Shown: positions 1-13,054 of the stretch, piece after piece
How positions within the stretch are numbered: position 1 is the stretch's first letter
Layout: every line of letters starts with the position of its first letter
Origin: Auricularia sp. M13
Taxonomy: Eukaryota; Basidiomycota; Agaricomycetes; Auriculariales; Auriculariaceae
Assembly: GCA_037042915.1 (NCBI GenBank)
Contig: CM073197.1
Span: 2,666,001-2,730,000 of the forward strand
Reading direction: 5' to 3'
Length of the DNA: 64,000 nucleotides
Notes under the pieces: generated by a model
What the model saw: only the letters and a program-made list of their open reading frames with translations
Database searches by the model: none
Told to the model about the DNA's origin: nothing
Made by a program: the position numbers and the translations under genes

Positions 1-2
1 AG

Positions 3-886
3 ATCCAAGCAATAGCGTCGAAGGGCCAGATGGATATGGAGACCGCCAGCAAAGTCGCGGACGTCCTAAGAAAACGTATCGGCGAGCTGCAGGAACTGGC
101 GGGCGACGTCGGCAGCGACATTCTGGACGCGCATCCTGAAGTCAAGAAGAAGCTGGGCGGCGGGTACGAGCAGCTGCAGCAGCTGGTCGAGCAGAAAGGT
201 CCGGAGGCCAAGAAGGCCCTCGAGGATGTCCAGAAACAGGTCAGTCTCACGCGCAAGCTCCCGCTCGGTTTGCGCTGATCTTTGGTCACAGCTGAAGGAC
301 ATCCTGGCGAACGGGCCGTCGCCCGACGCGCTGGATAAAGCGCGCAAGCTGCTCGAATCCAAGGTCAACGAGTTGCGCAACGCGCTCTCGCCTGAGGCGA
401 AGAAGGCGTGGGACGCGTCGCTGGACAAGGCCAAGCCATACCTCGACAAGCTCGGGTCGGACGCGAACTCTATTCGCGAGCTTCTGACGTCCAACGCCGG
501 CGTATTGGCCACGGGGTCCAAGGAGGTGTTTGACCGCGTGCGCCGCGTCAGCGAGGCCAAGGGAAGCGACCGCGAGAAGCAGCTCAAGGAGCTCAAGGAA
601 TACGTCGAGGAGAAGGCCGGCGAGGCGGCGATAGCATGCCCGGCCTTGGCGACGTGATGGGATGGGTCAAGCAGGTTCCCGGCGGTGAAGCCTTGTTGAA
701 GAAGGTGCCCAACGCCGAGGCGCTCCAGAAGTTGGCCGAGGAGCGGGGCGAGGAGGCGGAGAAGCTCGCGAAGGAGACGTGGGACGAGCTTGTCGAGGTG
801 CTGCGGAAGAAGTCCGAGCGGGCAAGGAACTCGTCGAAGGCACCAAAGAGGACGCAAAGGACGCTAGCAAGAGCAAAAGCAAGTGA
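3..886 (+). CDS. Helical Glu/Lys/Ala-rich protein, 5' partial, two apparent frameshifts
   Basis: No family was recognised. The product is rich in Ala, Glu, Lys and Leu, with heptad-like amphipathic helices resembling apolipoprotein- or LEA-like helical proteins. The frame is open to the left edge, so the N-terminus may lie outside; Met codons at 30 and 36 are possible starts. A clean intron spans 240-291 (GTCAGT donor, CTGAT branch, CACAG acceptor) and joins in phase 0 to LKDILANG. Two places need one extra base to continue: near 625-632, to enter the frame of GLGDVMGWVKQVPGG, and in the GGG run at 820-822, to enter the frame ending GTKEDAKDASKSKSK with stop at 884-886. Both are compatible with a lost base in a short run or GC-rich stretch. 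It is convergent with the SDR gene. That this is a gene is fairly sure; its function is unknown. Confidence 0.55.
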
Positions 887-1047
887 GCGATGTTTCGACC
901 AAGGGAATTTCTTGATGTAGCATAAAATCTGCTGTCTTAACATTAGCATTATCGTACATCGCGCATTTTAAGCACGATAAGCTTCTAAAATCTGATCGAG
1001 AATCTTCGTCGTCGAGGTCATGTCCGTAAGGACTCCGAGGTCGGCGT

Positions 1048-2067
1048 TTATTTACCGTCGCAGATTTCCACGGAGTGATTCCAGACTTTGTCGATGACCT
1101 CGTCCGTAAGATACTTGTTCCTTGGTACGTCGTCGCCGTGATGGTTACGGGAATGCGCGCCGGTGGCAAGCTTGGGGTCGAACAGCGAGTAGACCATGTT
1201 CTCGCCGCACGTTTGCGGCGATGTGGTTACCAGAGGAGCGAGAACGCCTGCGATGTGCCTGAGGCCGAAGGGCAGCGTTCTGAAGATCCCCGTGTTGACG
1301 ACGCCGGGGAATGCGTGCGTGAAGGACACCGTCGGGTAGCGTTTGGCGAGGGCCTGCGGCATCGAGGTTAGGCCTGTTCTAACCCATGCGTATAGTATGG
1401 GAGAAGAAGCTTACAGCTACGGCGGCGTCGTTGTATGTGCAGCCAACCTTGGCCGCTTGCGCGAGACTGTAGTGTTTCTTCAGCGTCATATCGTCAAAAT
1501 GGATCGGGCCGCCGTGGGTCGAGTCGAGGATTGTCAGAACGCGAGCAGGCTCGCCCGCTTCGGCCGCCTTTGTGAGCAACGGCATGAGGTCGCGCGCAAA
1601 CTTGAACCGCGAGTAGTAGTGCACGGCGAGCTACAAGAGTCACAGCATCAGTACTACAAGGTGTTTTCCAAATAACAGGCGTACCTTGTAATCCACGCCG
1701 TCTTCCGTGGGTGTGAAACCAGCCATTGAGAGCAAGCCCGCGGACAACACAAGGTAATTGATCTTTCCCAGTTTTGGTTGAGATCACGCGTAACGGCGCC
1801 GACAGCGCGCATGCTCGAGACATCGCACTGCACGAACTCGTACTTGCCGCCGTTGACGGGCGTAGGGAGCTTCGCTATAATCTCGTCTGCCGCGGCTTTA
1901 TTGCGGCCGATGAGAACGAGGTGCGCGTTGCCCTCGGTGTATTTCGCCAGCACCTCGGCGACGCCGCGTCCGATGCCGTTCGTGCCGCCAACGAGGACCG
2001 CAACGGGCTGGATGGAACGCGGCGCGTACCGGTCGTTTTCTGCGAGGACCACAGGGAGTGTAGGCAT
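1048..2067 (-). CDS. Short-chain dehydrogenase/reductase (SDR), one frameshift
   Basis: This is a cytosolic-type NAD(P)-dependent oxidoreductase of the SDR fold; the substrate cannot be inferred. It starts at 2067 with MPTLPVVLAEN. The dinucleotide-binding motif GGTNGIGRG lies near residue 28, a LVLSAG strand follows, and the catalytic YxxxK appears as YSRFK. The tail carries FTHAFPGVV, typical of the family. Introns on the minus strand are 1684-1631 and 1414-1354, the latter with a CTAAC branch. Between RDLNQ and KLGKINYLVL the frame breaks at an A4 run (1772-1775); a fifth A restores a perfect SDR reading, so this is either an assembly indel or an inactivating mutation. No intron of plausible length can bridge the break. 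The upstream neighbour on the same strand is a carboxylesterase, but nothing shows co-regulation. Confidence 0.75.
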
Positions 2068-2285
2068 CGTGGGTTATGAGCAGACTGCTTCACGTAGATC
2101 ACCTAATGGTGTAAAGCTAAGAGGCGCGATTCGTGTTCATCGGCAGGATCCCGGCCGCTGACCTACCTACAAACCGACTGGACCTGCTTAGTCATCATTG
2201 TCGTTTCTGCTTTCCTCGAGTCAACAAGCACACAGCATTGATACTGATACGCTCAATAAACATGATCATGAAATGCGCAGGAAAA

Positions 2286-4694
2286 TCACCGTTTCCAAGC
2301 AGCCATGTTGTTAAGAATATACTCGATACCTAATCGGACCTCAGAATGATCCTTCCATGCGTGAGTGAATTCACACGCACCTGCGCTCCTGTAGTCATCG
2401 GTCTGCACCCAGTATTCGGTCTTGTCAAACTTAATGATTGACGGGTTCTCAGAGTACTTCTGCCACGGTACACCGTCGTCGTTGTTCGGGTTCAAATCCG
2501 AGATGAAACGGATGTACGCCTTCTGCAATGACATGCCGGACTTGCGGCGGTCCTCCGGCGGGTCATCTGCACGGAAAACCATGCCAGCGTCGGCAGTATG
2601 CGCCGCTCCAGCATCCTATCATCGAATGAAGATGAGCAAAGAATCTCTCGTGCCGAGCACGATCAGCGTACAGTACCGTCTGAGACGAGCCATAAATATC
2701 CCCAAGCATCAAGACCGTGCTTTGCGGCCAGACGCAGGGCATGACGGCGGTACTGGTGTACTTCCAGTCGCCGAAGATCGCCGCGCCGCGCTTCCACATC
2801 GGGTCCTTGCCAAACGTCTCGTTACCCGTGCCGAACGGCGAGCCTTGGCTGGGGTCGTTCGGGTAGGCATCCAGCAGACCGCGGAAGACGTTGTCGTCGA
2901 GTACCTGTGGGATAAGGACGGCTGCGAAAATTAGTGCAGTCAGTCTTTGCCGTTGTAGCAGTTTTGAAACCAAATTGCGAACAGGTAACGAGTCTCTTGA
3001 TGTCGTCTTCCGTTTTCGTATCACCGGGCGTGAAGCTAGGGAGTACATTAGCATTCAGATAAACAATCAAAAAGCGATGGGAAAGCGTACACAGTGCCCT
3101 CATCGCGGTTGCGCGCGATACTGCAAAAACCTGCGTCAATACGAACTGACCGAGGAGCAAGAGAGAGACGCACAAGATCGGGACATGGTTCATCTTTCCA
3201 GCCTCCATCCAGGTGGACACATGCTCCTTGACAAAGAGTCCATCAAGACACGGCGGCCATGCAGTGGACGCCGGCCCATTCTCCGGCCGAGTAACGACAG
3301 CGTGAGTGTGCTTCCGCAGTTCCTCGATGGGCATGTCGCGCAAGCACTGGATGCTTTCTTGTTTCGTGTCGCGCTCGCAGCCTGCCTTCTGGAGGAGAAT
3401 CGTAGTCGGTCCGTCGGGCCCGTCGTAGTCCTTGGGATCATTCAGCGGGTACCTATAAAGCTTTGCTCAGCGGCTACTTGTGACTGTTTGAATGATCGCA
3501 CTGGAGAGGACCGCCAGACCCGAGGATAATGCCACGGAATACTATGACCATGTGTGAGATCTCCTCACATAGAACTTCAAGGCATACGCACGCTTCTCCT
3601 CAGGGTTGCTGAACAGCCAGTTGAGAGACGCGCCGCTTGCACCGGCGCTCGAGCCACCAAGTATGATCTTCTCGGGGTCTCCGCCCATCCGACGAGCATT
3701 TTTCTTGATGAACCTGAGAGCTTCCTGTTGGTCGGAAAGAGCGGCGTTGAGGTCTGATAGGTAGGACTTGAGATAGTGGACACGGAAGCCATCTGTTTAC
3801 TGACCTTGCTGATCCATTCCCTCAGAGGCGAGCAGGCCAAAAGCATTCAAACGGTACTGGATTCCTGAGGAGAGAGTTCATCAATCCGTAAATTTTCACG
3901 ACATGGACAGGTGCATACCGATGTGAATGAAAGGACGGCCCTATCGAAGGGTCAGTCTAGAAATCAATCGACGGGCCAATGCGAATGCATACATCTTCGC
4001 GCGCGTGCTTCATGAGGTCTGGAAAACGATCATTCAGTACTAATAAGAGGACGTCCGTAGATAGACGTACTCCACGAAGGACCCGTCGCTGAACCACCCT
4101 GGCCAGGAATTAGTAACATCCATCGAGAATTGCAGGCTGCAAGCATACATTCCAGGAGCCTCCGTGGAATCTGTAAGGCACATGAGCTTGATCATGAAAC
4201 GCGGGAAGCAAAGCACGGGTCGTGCGCACCCAGACGAAGATGGGCAGACTGCTGTTCTTATTCGTGCCATAGGGACGGTAAATGTTCATGTACTGCAACT
4301 TGGTCATGCCCTAAGCGCATCGAAAGGGCTTGGAGGACACACAAGACAGTCTTCACTCTGATCTTGGCTGTCCGGAGATTGGATGCATGCCTTGGGGAAC
4401 TCCTTGGCGTCACGCTCGCCGCACATGGGCTGCGCCGGGCGCGCTTTGCGAAAACGCAGATCGCCCACGGGCGGTTGGGCGAAAGGAATACCTAGGCTCC
4501 ACGTTAAGTACATACAGGGGGCGCGCAACGCTGGTGGGCGCACCGCGGTACATCTCGTGCTGCTCGTTATCGTTGGGCAGCCCGAAGAAACGGCCGTTCG
4601 TAAGCCAGATGGACGGGCCCTCTCCTGCCTGGACGAGGGGCGCGAAGTTGGGGAGAAGGGCAAGTGCAAAAACGAGAGCCGCGCCGAAGGCCAT
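2286..4694 (-). CDS. Type-B carboxylesterase/lipase, probably secreted, frame breaks near oxyanion hole
   Basis: This is an alpha/beta-hydrolase of the carboxylesterase type-B family. It starts at 4694 with a hydrophobic signal-like N-terminus (MAFGAALVFALALLPNF). The family block RGIPFAQPPVGDLRFR is restored by splicing a 54-nt intron. The nucleophile elbow is GGSSAGAS (Ser in GxSxG) after MGGDPEKIIL. Later exons give RNRDEGTVFTPGD (candidate acidic-residue region) and a C-terminal part ending NNMAAWKR. At least eight short introns are needed. The oxyanion segment reads IHGGSWN only if one T is removed near 4168 (sequence gives ATTCCAC instead of ATCCAC), and the following exon also joins badly, so 3990-4240 is either mis-sequenced or broken. 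Family assignment is firm; substrate, integrity and exact exons are not. Confidence 0.75.
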
Positions 4695-5487
4695 GACTCA
4701 GAGAAAAACGAAGGGGAAGAGGAAGAAAGAGGAGAGGTTGCAAATTCGTGCTCTCGGGGTAAAGGACCTCTGCGATCACAGCGCTGGCGATCTGTAATCA
4801 CTGCCGCCTGCGATGCCGGCAGCGCGGCAGCGCAGCGTGCATAGCCTGATTGGGCCAGGATTCTCCGGACGTCGTTGTCCCTAGCACGACTCCGACATAC
4901 GCTGCGCTGCTTTACGAAGTGGTGTGGTGGCAGTGGCTTATAAGCCATGGCATTTGGGACCCCCGAAAACCTATGGGTTATGTGAATCATGGGCTAAGAG
5001 GGCGGGTATTTGTATGTAAATTGCGATTCCGGAGGTGGCCAAACGCTCTGGCCGGCTATGGGTTATGGACGAAGAGGGCTATGGCTTATGAGGGCTTCGA
5101 CTGTATGCGATCTCGCAGCACGTAGTCGCAGCAGTCGGTAATTGCCCTATTTCGGATTAAGCGTTGCGGTCGTGAGCGCTGAGGCTGAGCGTTGAAACGT
5201 TGAGCCCGCGGCGGCGCTGAAGAGCACACAGGTTGAGGTCTATCAGGCGAGTGCATACAAATCTTTGCGCCTCGAACATTGAGCGACAGTGGACGTTTCT
5301 TGTGCATCGGAAGACTGCACCTAGAAACAGGGCTGGAAGAAACTCACTGCCGACATTAGATCTGCTGCGAGGGCGTATGCATTGGAGCAGAGGGGGTCTC
5401 TTGTGTTCAGCTATGATACAGCCATCATTAGTTTCGTGATTAGAAAACGAATGGTCAACGTTCAAGAACGACAATTCAGGTCTCAGG
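4695..5487. other. Intergenic, esterase promoter side and Ugo1-like gene 3' side
   Basis: About 790 bases lie between two minus-strand genes. The part next to 4694 should hold the esterase promoter. A stretch at 4940-5110 repeats short words built on TATGGG/TTATG and AAGAGGG, without a clear period. No conserved protein or RNA gene was seen on either strand. Confidence 0.4.
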
Positions 5488-7004
5488 TCAGAGCTCCGCC
5501 CATCCGCCATCGCCATCATCTCCAGCGAGGATAGCTAAGAGCATAACGATGGCGCTGGCGACGACGCCCGTGCCGAACCCGCGATACAACTGCCCAACAC
5601 CAGTACCGGCGAGCCAGCCAAGCTCTTCCTTGGCGACAGCGGTGGTGGCCTCGCCGCCAGACGCCGGGCGGCGCAGCGTCCACGCAGCGGGCACCGGCAC
5701 GTCCGAGCGCTCCTCCGCAACGATGCGGTACAGCGCATCAACAACGCCAGCATAGGGCCTCGGGCGCGTCTCGACGCACGCGCGCAGGTGCCGACCGCCG
5801 CGCGTCTGAATTTGCAACCGCCGGCGCACCGTTTCGAACGGCAGCGTGATCAGCAAACCCGCGCAGCTCGACACAAATTCCGTAAGCGCCCATGCGACGG
5901 GGTTTGCGTCCTCGTTAATGCCGAGGACGCGGCCGAGGAAGGCGGGCAGGAAGAGCGAGATGAGCGGGCGCAGGGAATTGTCGAGGATGGCGGGGAAGAG
6001 GAGGTGCGGGTGGAAGTAGATGCCTGCGAGCCCGCCCTCGTGGTCGATGATTTGCGAGAGCGCGTCCAGTGGGCCGCTATACGTCCTGTATTCCGGCATG
6101 GACGACTGGACGATCAGACGGGTCCGCACGAGGTCCAGAGGCGACAGGAGAATGCCAGTGATTAAATGTGAGGCGACAGGAGCATAGATCGAAGGGCGCG
6201 GCGAGAATGTCTGGAAGAGATGATGAAGCTGGCGTTGAACATAGGCAGAAAGAACGTCATTCAGACAGGATGTAAGGAGCCCTGACGATCATGTGAGCCC
6301 GTGTCATAGGGTTACTGGTGCCGGAGTACGTACCCTTCCATAGACTGAGCCAGCCTTCCTGTCGGGAACCAGATATTCGACGAATCATGCCCCAGACACC
6401 GTCGGCTTTGCCAGCAGGAATCACGTATTCCAAGGGTTCAACCACAGACTTCTTGACAAGAGGGCGCACTCGTGGTGCCAGGGCGCTTGCCCGCGATGAC
6501 GACGGGTCATTGGGGTCTCGAAAATAAGATTCGCTCAAAGACTCGTCGAGCTGGGCGGTACAGTATTAGCAAAGCATCGTGCGCAGGCAAATGAAGGCTG
6601 AGTACCTCTTCCTCCTCCTCTTCTTCTTCGACCTCAGTGGCCTCGGGGGTCTCTGGAACACGAGGCATCCATTGCACCTGAAGCAGGAGCTTGCTGACCT
6701 CCCAAGGCATGGCAATAGCAGATGTCGTATAGCGTAGAATAGCGCTGGCCAGCAGATTTCTGACCAGCGCTCTGAGGTCTATGTCGCCTGGATCTACCCC
6801 GAGTTCATCGCCAAGTGACGGTGAAAGTTCGAAGACAGGGCTATGCGATGGTCGACGGGTGCCCCATTCGACCTTTGTCGACGGCTGCGACGACGATGCC
6901 GAGCCCGACACTGAGGTACCTGAGCTGGACGCCGGCGTAGAGGCAAAGTCCCAAGAGCTATGCGGCGCTATGTACTGGTCGCGTAATGACGCTGGTCGCG
7001 ACAT
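5488..7004 (-). CDS. Ugo1/SLC25A46-like mitochondrial outer-membrane carrier-fold protein
   Basis: It is similar to Ugo1 of yeast and SLC25A46 of animals, outer-membrane proteins of the mitochondrial carrier fold that link fusion machineries (family knowledge). It starts at 7004 (MSRPASLRDQYIAP). A Ser/Pro-rich N-terminus is followed by three carrier-type P-x-[DE]-x-x-[KR] motifs: PWEVSK, PLDLVR and PFETVR. An acidic run of eight or more Glu follows the first motif, as in other fungal homologues. Exon joins at about 6605-6550 and 6330-6290 restore SLWKGLLTSCLND. The last exon, ending GDDGDGGWAEL, covers 6129-5488 and includes hydrophobic stretches such as LRPLISLFLPAFLGRV. No frame break was seen. 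The Ugo1 identity is by motif pattern and layout; another divergent carrier protein is possible. Confidence 0.75.
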
Positions 7005-8445
7005 GGTCCAAAAGCCGAGTGGCGGACATCGAAACGCGCGTTGTTTTTGAGCCCTGCCGAAACAGACAATCTCTCGCTCCCATGCCAAAAAAATAAAAAA
7101 TGGTTCAAGTCACTAGGAAGGATAGTATAGGATAGTATATCTATATAAAACGGGGAGTTCCCACTTGGGAACGACCGCTATGCATGTGTCAATAACTTTA
7201 ACACTGCAGACGTCGTTGTAGCCACTACTCGGAAGCCCCACTGCTTTCCTCAGGGTAAAACTCAGAATTTGATAAAAACCCCTGTGCGACCAAAAAAAGC
7301 AACCACTGCCGAGAATAAGCAGCCGTTTAACTACTCGGCCAACCCAAGTAACTCCCCAACTGCCGCGCTCTCCGTTTGCAACAGGTTAAACTCTCTAAGG
7401 CAACCGCAATGATGCTATTTATTACACGCGAGTCCCAGCTCAAGATATACACACATCCCGTACATAGCGAGCCAACAGGACTCCGAGGAGATCCCAGGAT
7501 CATCTGCTCAGTGGCAAGCGCCTCAGTGCGTCCTGGATTCCTGATTCTCCTGCCAGCACATCAGCTTCTTTGGGGTTATTTTCCACCAGCCTGCTAGCTC
7601 GCGACGTTGCTGCCCAGGCTCTTCAGCCGCAAGCCGACAATGCCTGCAACGTCCGCAACACGACCTGAACGCTAGGGAAGCAGGCACTACTGTATGTCCC
7701 AATCCAGTGATGCATATCTCCCTGAGAAGCCGGTATAGAGCAATTTCAAACCCGGGAAATATTGGGAAGCTTGGGTAACGCACTCACCTGCAATTTCGCA
7801 GGGCATTTCACGTGGCAAGGCCGTAAACAAGCAAATTTCCCGATAGTTCGACCGCTTCAGACGCTCGCACTGCCCTGGAAGCTTACGAATGTGCTTCTTT
7901 GCCATTTACAATGGCACGAGGCCACGACTGTTTAGATTGGTGGCATTGTTTTGTCATTGTGACTTGGTCGGAGTTTATTGCGTAGTGTTTGACAGTTGTT
8001 TGACTGGAGCTCTCTATCGCGACACGCCAGACCGCTGGACCCATATCCTGTTCTGTTGTACTACAGAGCAACCATTCTCCGGGGTCCCTCTGAGCAGATG
8101 TAGCGAGCGCTGATGGCGAATTTGTCCGTTTCACGGCCACGCGTCCTGTCTGGCTGCTTCGCAATACCGCGCCCGTTGCCCAGGACAAGTCATGCTGGAC
8201 TCGTGGGTCCTAGATCGCTCGTGGTCAGCACACCCGCCAAGGCTCCTGTTCCCTGCCATGCGCGCGCCGATCTACCCTGGGAAGAACTCGTGCATTGCGG
8301 TCTCTGTTGTGTTGCTCGTCCTCGGAAATCCGTCCTCCAGTACATTGCGCGCCCGGTGCAACGTTGTGGCAATGTGTCGGGCCTCTGGGTATAAAACCGG
8401 AATGCCCTGTTGTACTTGCATCGCAACCACCCGTTGTTCGCGACA
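7005..8445. other. Divergent intergenic region, Ugo1-like/ABC-1
   Basis: About 1.4 kb lie between divergent genes. A 10-bp direct repeat GATAGTATAG/GATAGTATAT occupies 7121-7140 and runs into a TATATAAAA box at 7142-7150 that points right, yet no supported gene follows it. The right end carries the ABC-1 TATA box. Short open frames here show no recognisable protein features. Confidence 0.4.
8390..8396 (+). promoter_or_regulatory. TATA box of ABC transporter 1
   Basis: TATAAAA lies 50 nt upstream of the chosen ATG at 8446. A similar TATA-to-ATG spacing is seen in ABC transporter 2, which supports both start choices. Confidence 0.6.
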
Positions 8446-11162
8446 ATGTCCTTCCTACGTCGTCGCGCCCATTCCACGGTCAAGACCGATGCTGCCGAGC
8501 CCAAGCCTGCACGTTACCGCTGGCGAGGCGTCTGGGAAATCCTGGAGATGCCCGGAGCACCATTGAACTTTTGGGACATGGTCCCTACGGCTCGGATTGC
8601 CCAGGCCATCGAGGATCTCCCTTACCTCCTCCGCGTCGTCGACATCTTGGTTGCATATCGGCTCATCTGCGCTCAGTACATTGCCGGTGAACTCTTGCTC
8701 AACGTCGTCCTCCCCAACGCTTCTCTGTGGCTCACTGGCTATCTGCTGTCCATGTTGGCCGCCGCACCACAACTTCATCCTTGCACTGTCGTACTCGCGC
8801 TGGTCGCCTGGAACGTCTTGCCTATGGTTGAACTTCTGCTGCGCGCCGCAAAGATGGCATGCCAGCGCTTCTTGGAGGAGAAGGTACAGCGGCATTTCAT
8901 CCTGCACATGATCAACGGTGCGTGGCCGTCGCCATCCTTATTCGCGATGCTGACTTCTCGGCAGTGCGGTCCCGGCTAGACGTGCCAACCTTCGAGGACA
9001 ATCTTGTCGAGGCCCAGCTCAACGGCACCGACCCGAATCTCGGCGCAGACTACGCGCACAAGGAGCAGACGAAGGCGTGGCACCTTCTGTGGGCACTTGT
9101 GCGGACCGTCATGCTCGTCGTCTCCCTATTGTGCTCCGCCTCGCTTTCAACGGCACTGCTTCAGCATCATCCCAGTATCATCCCGCTAGCTATCGCGGCA
9201 TTCAGCAAGCCCATCCTCAACACCGTCATCCTGATCACGGGAACGAAGGAAGAAGACTCCAGTGCGCAGGCCATGACCCACCACTACGCCATTGTTTGCT
9301 GACGTGGCTTACTGCAGTTTGGGTTGCTGTGTGCAAGGACAAGCGTTATATGAGGTTGGACCGTCACTGCGTCTACGATTATGGCTCATCACACTTGATG
9401 CAGGTTCCGTGGCCTGCGCGCCAGCCTGTCAAGTCCAGCGCTACGCAAGGAAATTGTTGCCGGTGACCTTGGACGGTACATCGCTGAAGGTACGCCTGTC
9501 GTCCTTCTCCACCACCAACGCCAACACCCGTATAGAATGCGCGAGCCTTGCGTCCGAGCTAAAGCACGCGGTCCTCACGGGCTACTCCAACTTCGCGCGG
9601 TATAGCGAGCTCAACATGGACATGCCTACGCCCGAGCGCCTCGCGTATGTTCTCTTCGACCAACTGCCTCTGGTGCGTTATTTCCACAGGTCGCGGCAAC
9701 CTCTCAGGCTGAACGCCCCTCAATTGGCAGACCGTCCTCGCGTTGCTGGTGCTCAGCTCACCTGGAAAGGTGGCCATGTACCTGGGCTCCTTTGCTGTCA
9801 TTAAACAGGCCGTCACGCGTTTCGACGATGCCATTTACTCGCTGATGTACAGCGGGATGGACATCATGTCCGGCCTCGCTACGCTCAAGCGCCAGTATGA
9901 GCTCGTCAACCTGCGCAACAAGATCGAGGATGGTACTCTGCCTTTCCCGGATGACGCTGGCGAGGGCGTATCCATCGAGTTCGAGTAGGTCTGCTTGGAT
10001 GATACACTCAATTAAGTTGGCTAATGTCCGCCTTCAGAAACGTGTCCTTGACATATGGCGAAGCTTCTGACGACGCGGAGAAACACAGCGTACCTGCGCT
10101 GAAGAACGTGTCCTTCAAGATTGGCCACAATCAATTCGCCGTCATCGTCGGTGTAAACGGGTCCGGTATGTGCAGTCCATTCCATCGGTGGGCGACTGCA
10201 CTCAACATGAGCGCAGGGAAGAGCACTATCATCAAACTTCTCGCACGGTTGTACGACCCTGACGAGGGTAGGATCATCATCAATGGCGTCGACATCAAGC
10301 ACATCCGCCTGCGCGAGCTCCGGAGCAGGCTTGCGGTACTCTTTCAGGACTTTGCTTTCTTCGCGTTAACTGTGAGCTTCGTCCTCGCTCGATTCTACCG
10401 CAATGCTCATGCTGCGTTATAGATACGCGAGAACATTGAGCTTGGAGCCCCCGGGAATGCCAACCTCGCAATTGACGACGCCGTGAAGCTCGCGGGCATC
10501 GACTTCATGCACAAGTTTGATAGCTATCTCGAGGTGCGCTCCTCTGCGTTTCCACCGGCATGCTTGCTGATACCGTGCTGTTTTCCAACTCCCAACAGCA
10601 CCCAGCAGCAGTGATGCAGTCACCCCAACTCGCGACGCTGCCCGATGGCCCGCTGCACGAAGCGGCGCGGGCCAGCGCGGCGCAGACGACGGACCTCTCC
10701 GGCGGGCAGAAGCAGAAGATGGCGCTTGCACGCACCCTCGTGCGCGCGGCGAACGCTAGCGTGCTCGTCCTTGACGAGCCTACCGCGGCGCTGGACCCCG
10801 TGGTACGTCCTCCCCGCGCATCGCTCGCCGAATGCTGTCGTGTTGACCCAGCGTTACCAGGCGGAATCTTGTACGACCCATTCTTCTTTCTATCACAAGC
10901 AGGCGCCGAGTGCTGACTTGACCTTTCTCTCGCAGCTCTGTTCAGCACTCTGCGCACGATTGGTCGCGGCAAAGCGGTAATTGTGTGCAGTCACCGCTTT
11001 GGAGACCTCACGAAGCATGCGGATGTCATAATCCACGTCAAGGAGGGCAGAGTCGTTGAGCAAGGGACGCACGAACAGCTGCTGGTAAAGGATGGCGTGT
11101 ACTGCGACATGTGGTACCAGCAGGTCAGGGCGTTTGCGAGCTCTTCAACTCCCAAACTGTAA
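8446..11162 (+). CDS. ABC half-transporter 1 (TMD-NBD, ABC-B-like)
   Basis: This is a predicted membrane exporter of the ABC-B type with one membrane domain followed by one ATPase domain; the cargo is unknown. It starts MSFLRRRAHS. Five to six hydrophobic segments span the first two thirds, for example LLWALVRTVMLVVSLLCSAS and IIPLAIAAFSKPILNTVILI. The ATPase shows Walker A GVNGSGKST (split by an intron after GSG), signature LSGGQKQK, Walker B VLVLDEP, D-loop ALD and H-loop SHR. About eight introns are needed. The exon between introns 10803-10860 and 10871-10935 is only 10 nt (10861-10870) and completes DPVAESSLFSTL. The tail MWYQQVRAFASSSTPKL ends at 11162. All exons join without frame errors. 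Two paralogues lie at 15.7-18.4 and 19.1-21.9 kb on the other strand. Family is sure; subfamily and substrate are not. Confidence 0.85.
10861..10870 (+). other. 10-nt microexon of ABC transporter 1
   Basis: The exon GCGGAATCTT is flanked by ...TTACCAG and GTACGA. Skipping it puts the following exon (LFSTLRTIG) out of frame; including it gives A-E-S plus one base. The same 10-nt exon occurs at the same protein position in both paralogues. Confidence 0.75.
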
Positions 11163-11585
11163 TTGTGGGACTGCGAAGGCGGACTAACGACGTTGGGATA
11201 CTGGACTGTAGCGTCTGTACAATGTATCAGGTATGAGTTGGCTCAAATCGTAATGTGGTTGCCCATAATGTTGTATTTGGAATAGAACGCCTTGCTGAAT
11301 TTTATGCTCTGGTTTGTCCGTCAAGAATTGGCACTGACCCTCGAGTGAATTCCGATGGAGCCTCCAATCTGGAATCGCCAACACCGTTCGAGTCGGCGCT
11401 TGACAGCAGTGGGGCTCTTCTACACATAGGGTAGGCGTTCGAAGCGGTGATATCGTGGCTGGGTGGCAGACATGCGGTGACAGCGAGGCGGTGGAATTGA
11501 TGAGCATCTCAATTTTTACAGCACGGGGAAATGGACGCAGTAAGAAACAGAGGATGGTGTATGCAAGCAGACAAGACAGATGGAC
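11163..11585. other. Convergent intergenic region
   Basis: About 420 bases lie between the 3' ends of ABC transporter 1 and the Rab gene. No gene, repeat or clear terminator element was recognised. Confidence 0.4.
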
Positions 11586-12497
<912 letters not shown>

Positions 12498-13054
12498 AAG
12501 TACGAGCTGTAGTACGATTATTTAGGGTGTTTAAGCCCCGTGGCAGCGAGCTAGACCCACAAGAGCGTTGGACGAAAGGGTGCTGCGTGGGCTGAGGCTG
12601 AAGCGAAACGGCGCACGGATTTGAAGCTCCGGATTTACTGTCTCTTCTGAGTCCACGACTGCTCCATTCTCCAGGCACGCTCTAGGCCAGGTTCCTTCGC
12701 GGCAGGGACCCCGTTCGAAGTTGACATGCAGATGGCTACTCGCACAGTTAAAACGTGGTCGAATTGGCGGTCTATCGATATTTTGCTATAGCACCTGATT
12801 CATTGAGACGAAGGGTACATCTACGAATGGTCTTGGAGGCAATTCCCAACGTACACGCCGTTTCTTACCTCCAAGGCCTGGTCAGACCCTTTGCATTACA
12901 ACCTGGCACTGACATCGCCCGACAGCCAGGACTATAACCTATCTCGCAAAATCTCCGGCATACATGTCTTGTTATAGCTTCTACTTCACACATATATAGG
13001 CACATGTTATACTTCACAGCAGCAGGCGACAGCGGGAAAGCAACGTTCAAGAAA
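12498..13054. other. Intergenic, Rab promoter and Arp5 3' flank
   Basis: About 550 bases between two minus-strand genes. The part near 12500-12700 should contain the Rab promoter. No other feature was recognised. Confidence 0.35.

Noticed and set aside
2480-2510. GGTTCAAATCC word as a tRNA T-loop
   Set aside because: It lies in esterase coding sequence and no cloverleaf arms surround it. No tRNA was recognised elsewhere either.
4168-4240. GC-AG intron to explain the esterase frame change
   Set aside because: A GT|GCGCAC donor lacks the AG|GCAAGT consensus of the two supported GC introns; a one-base indel explains HGGSW better.
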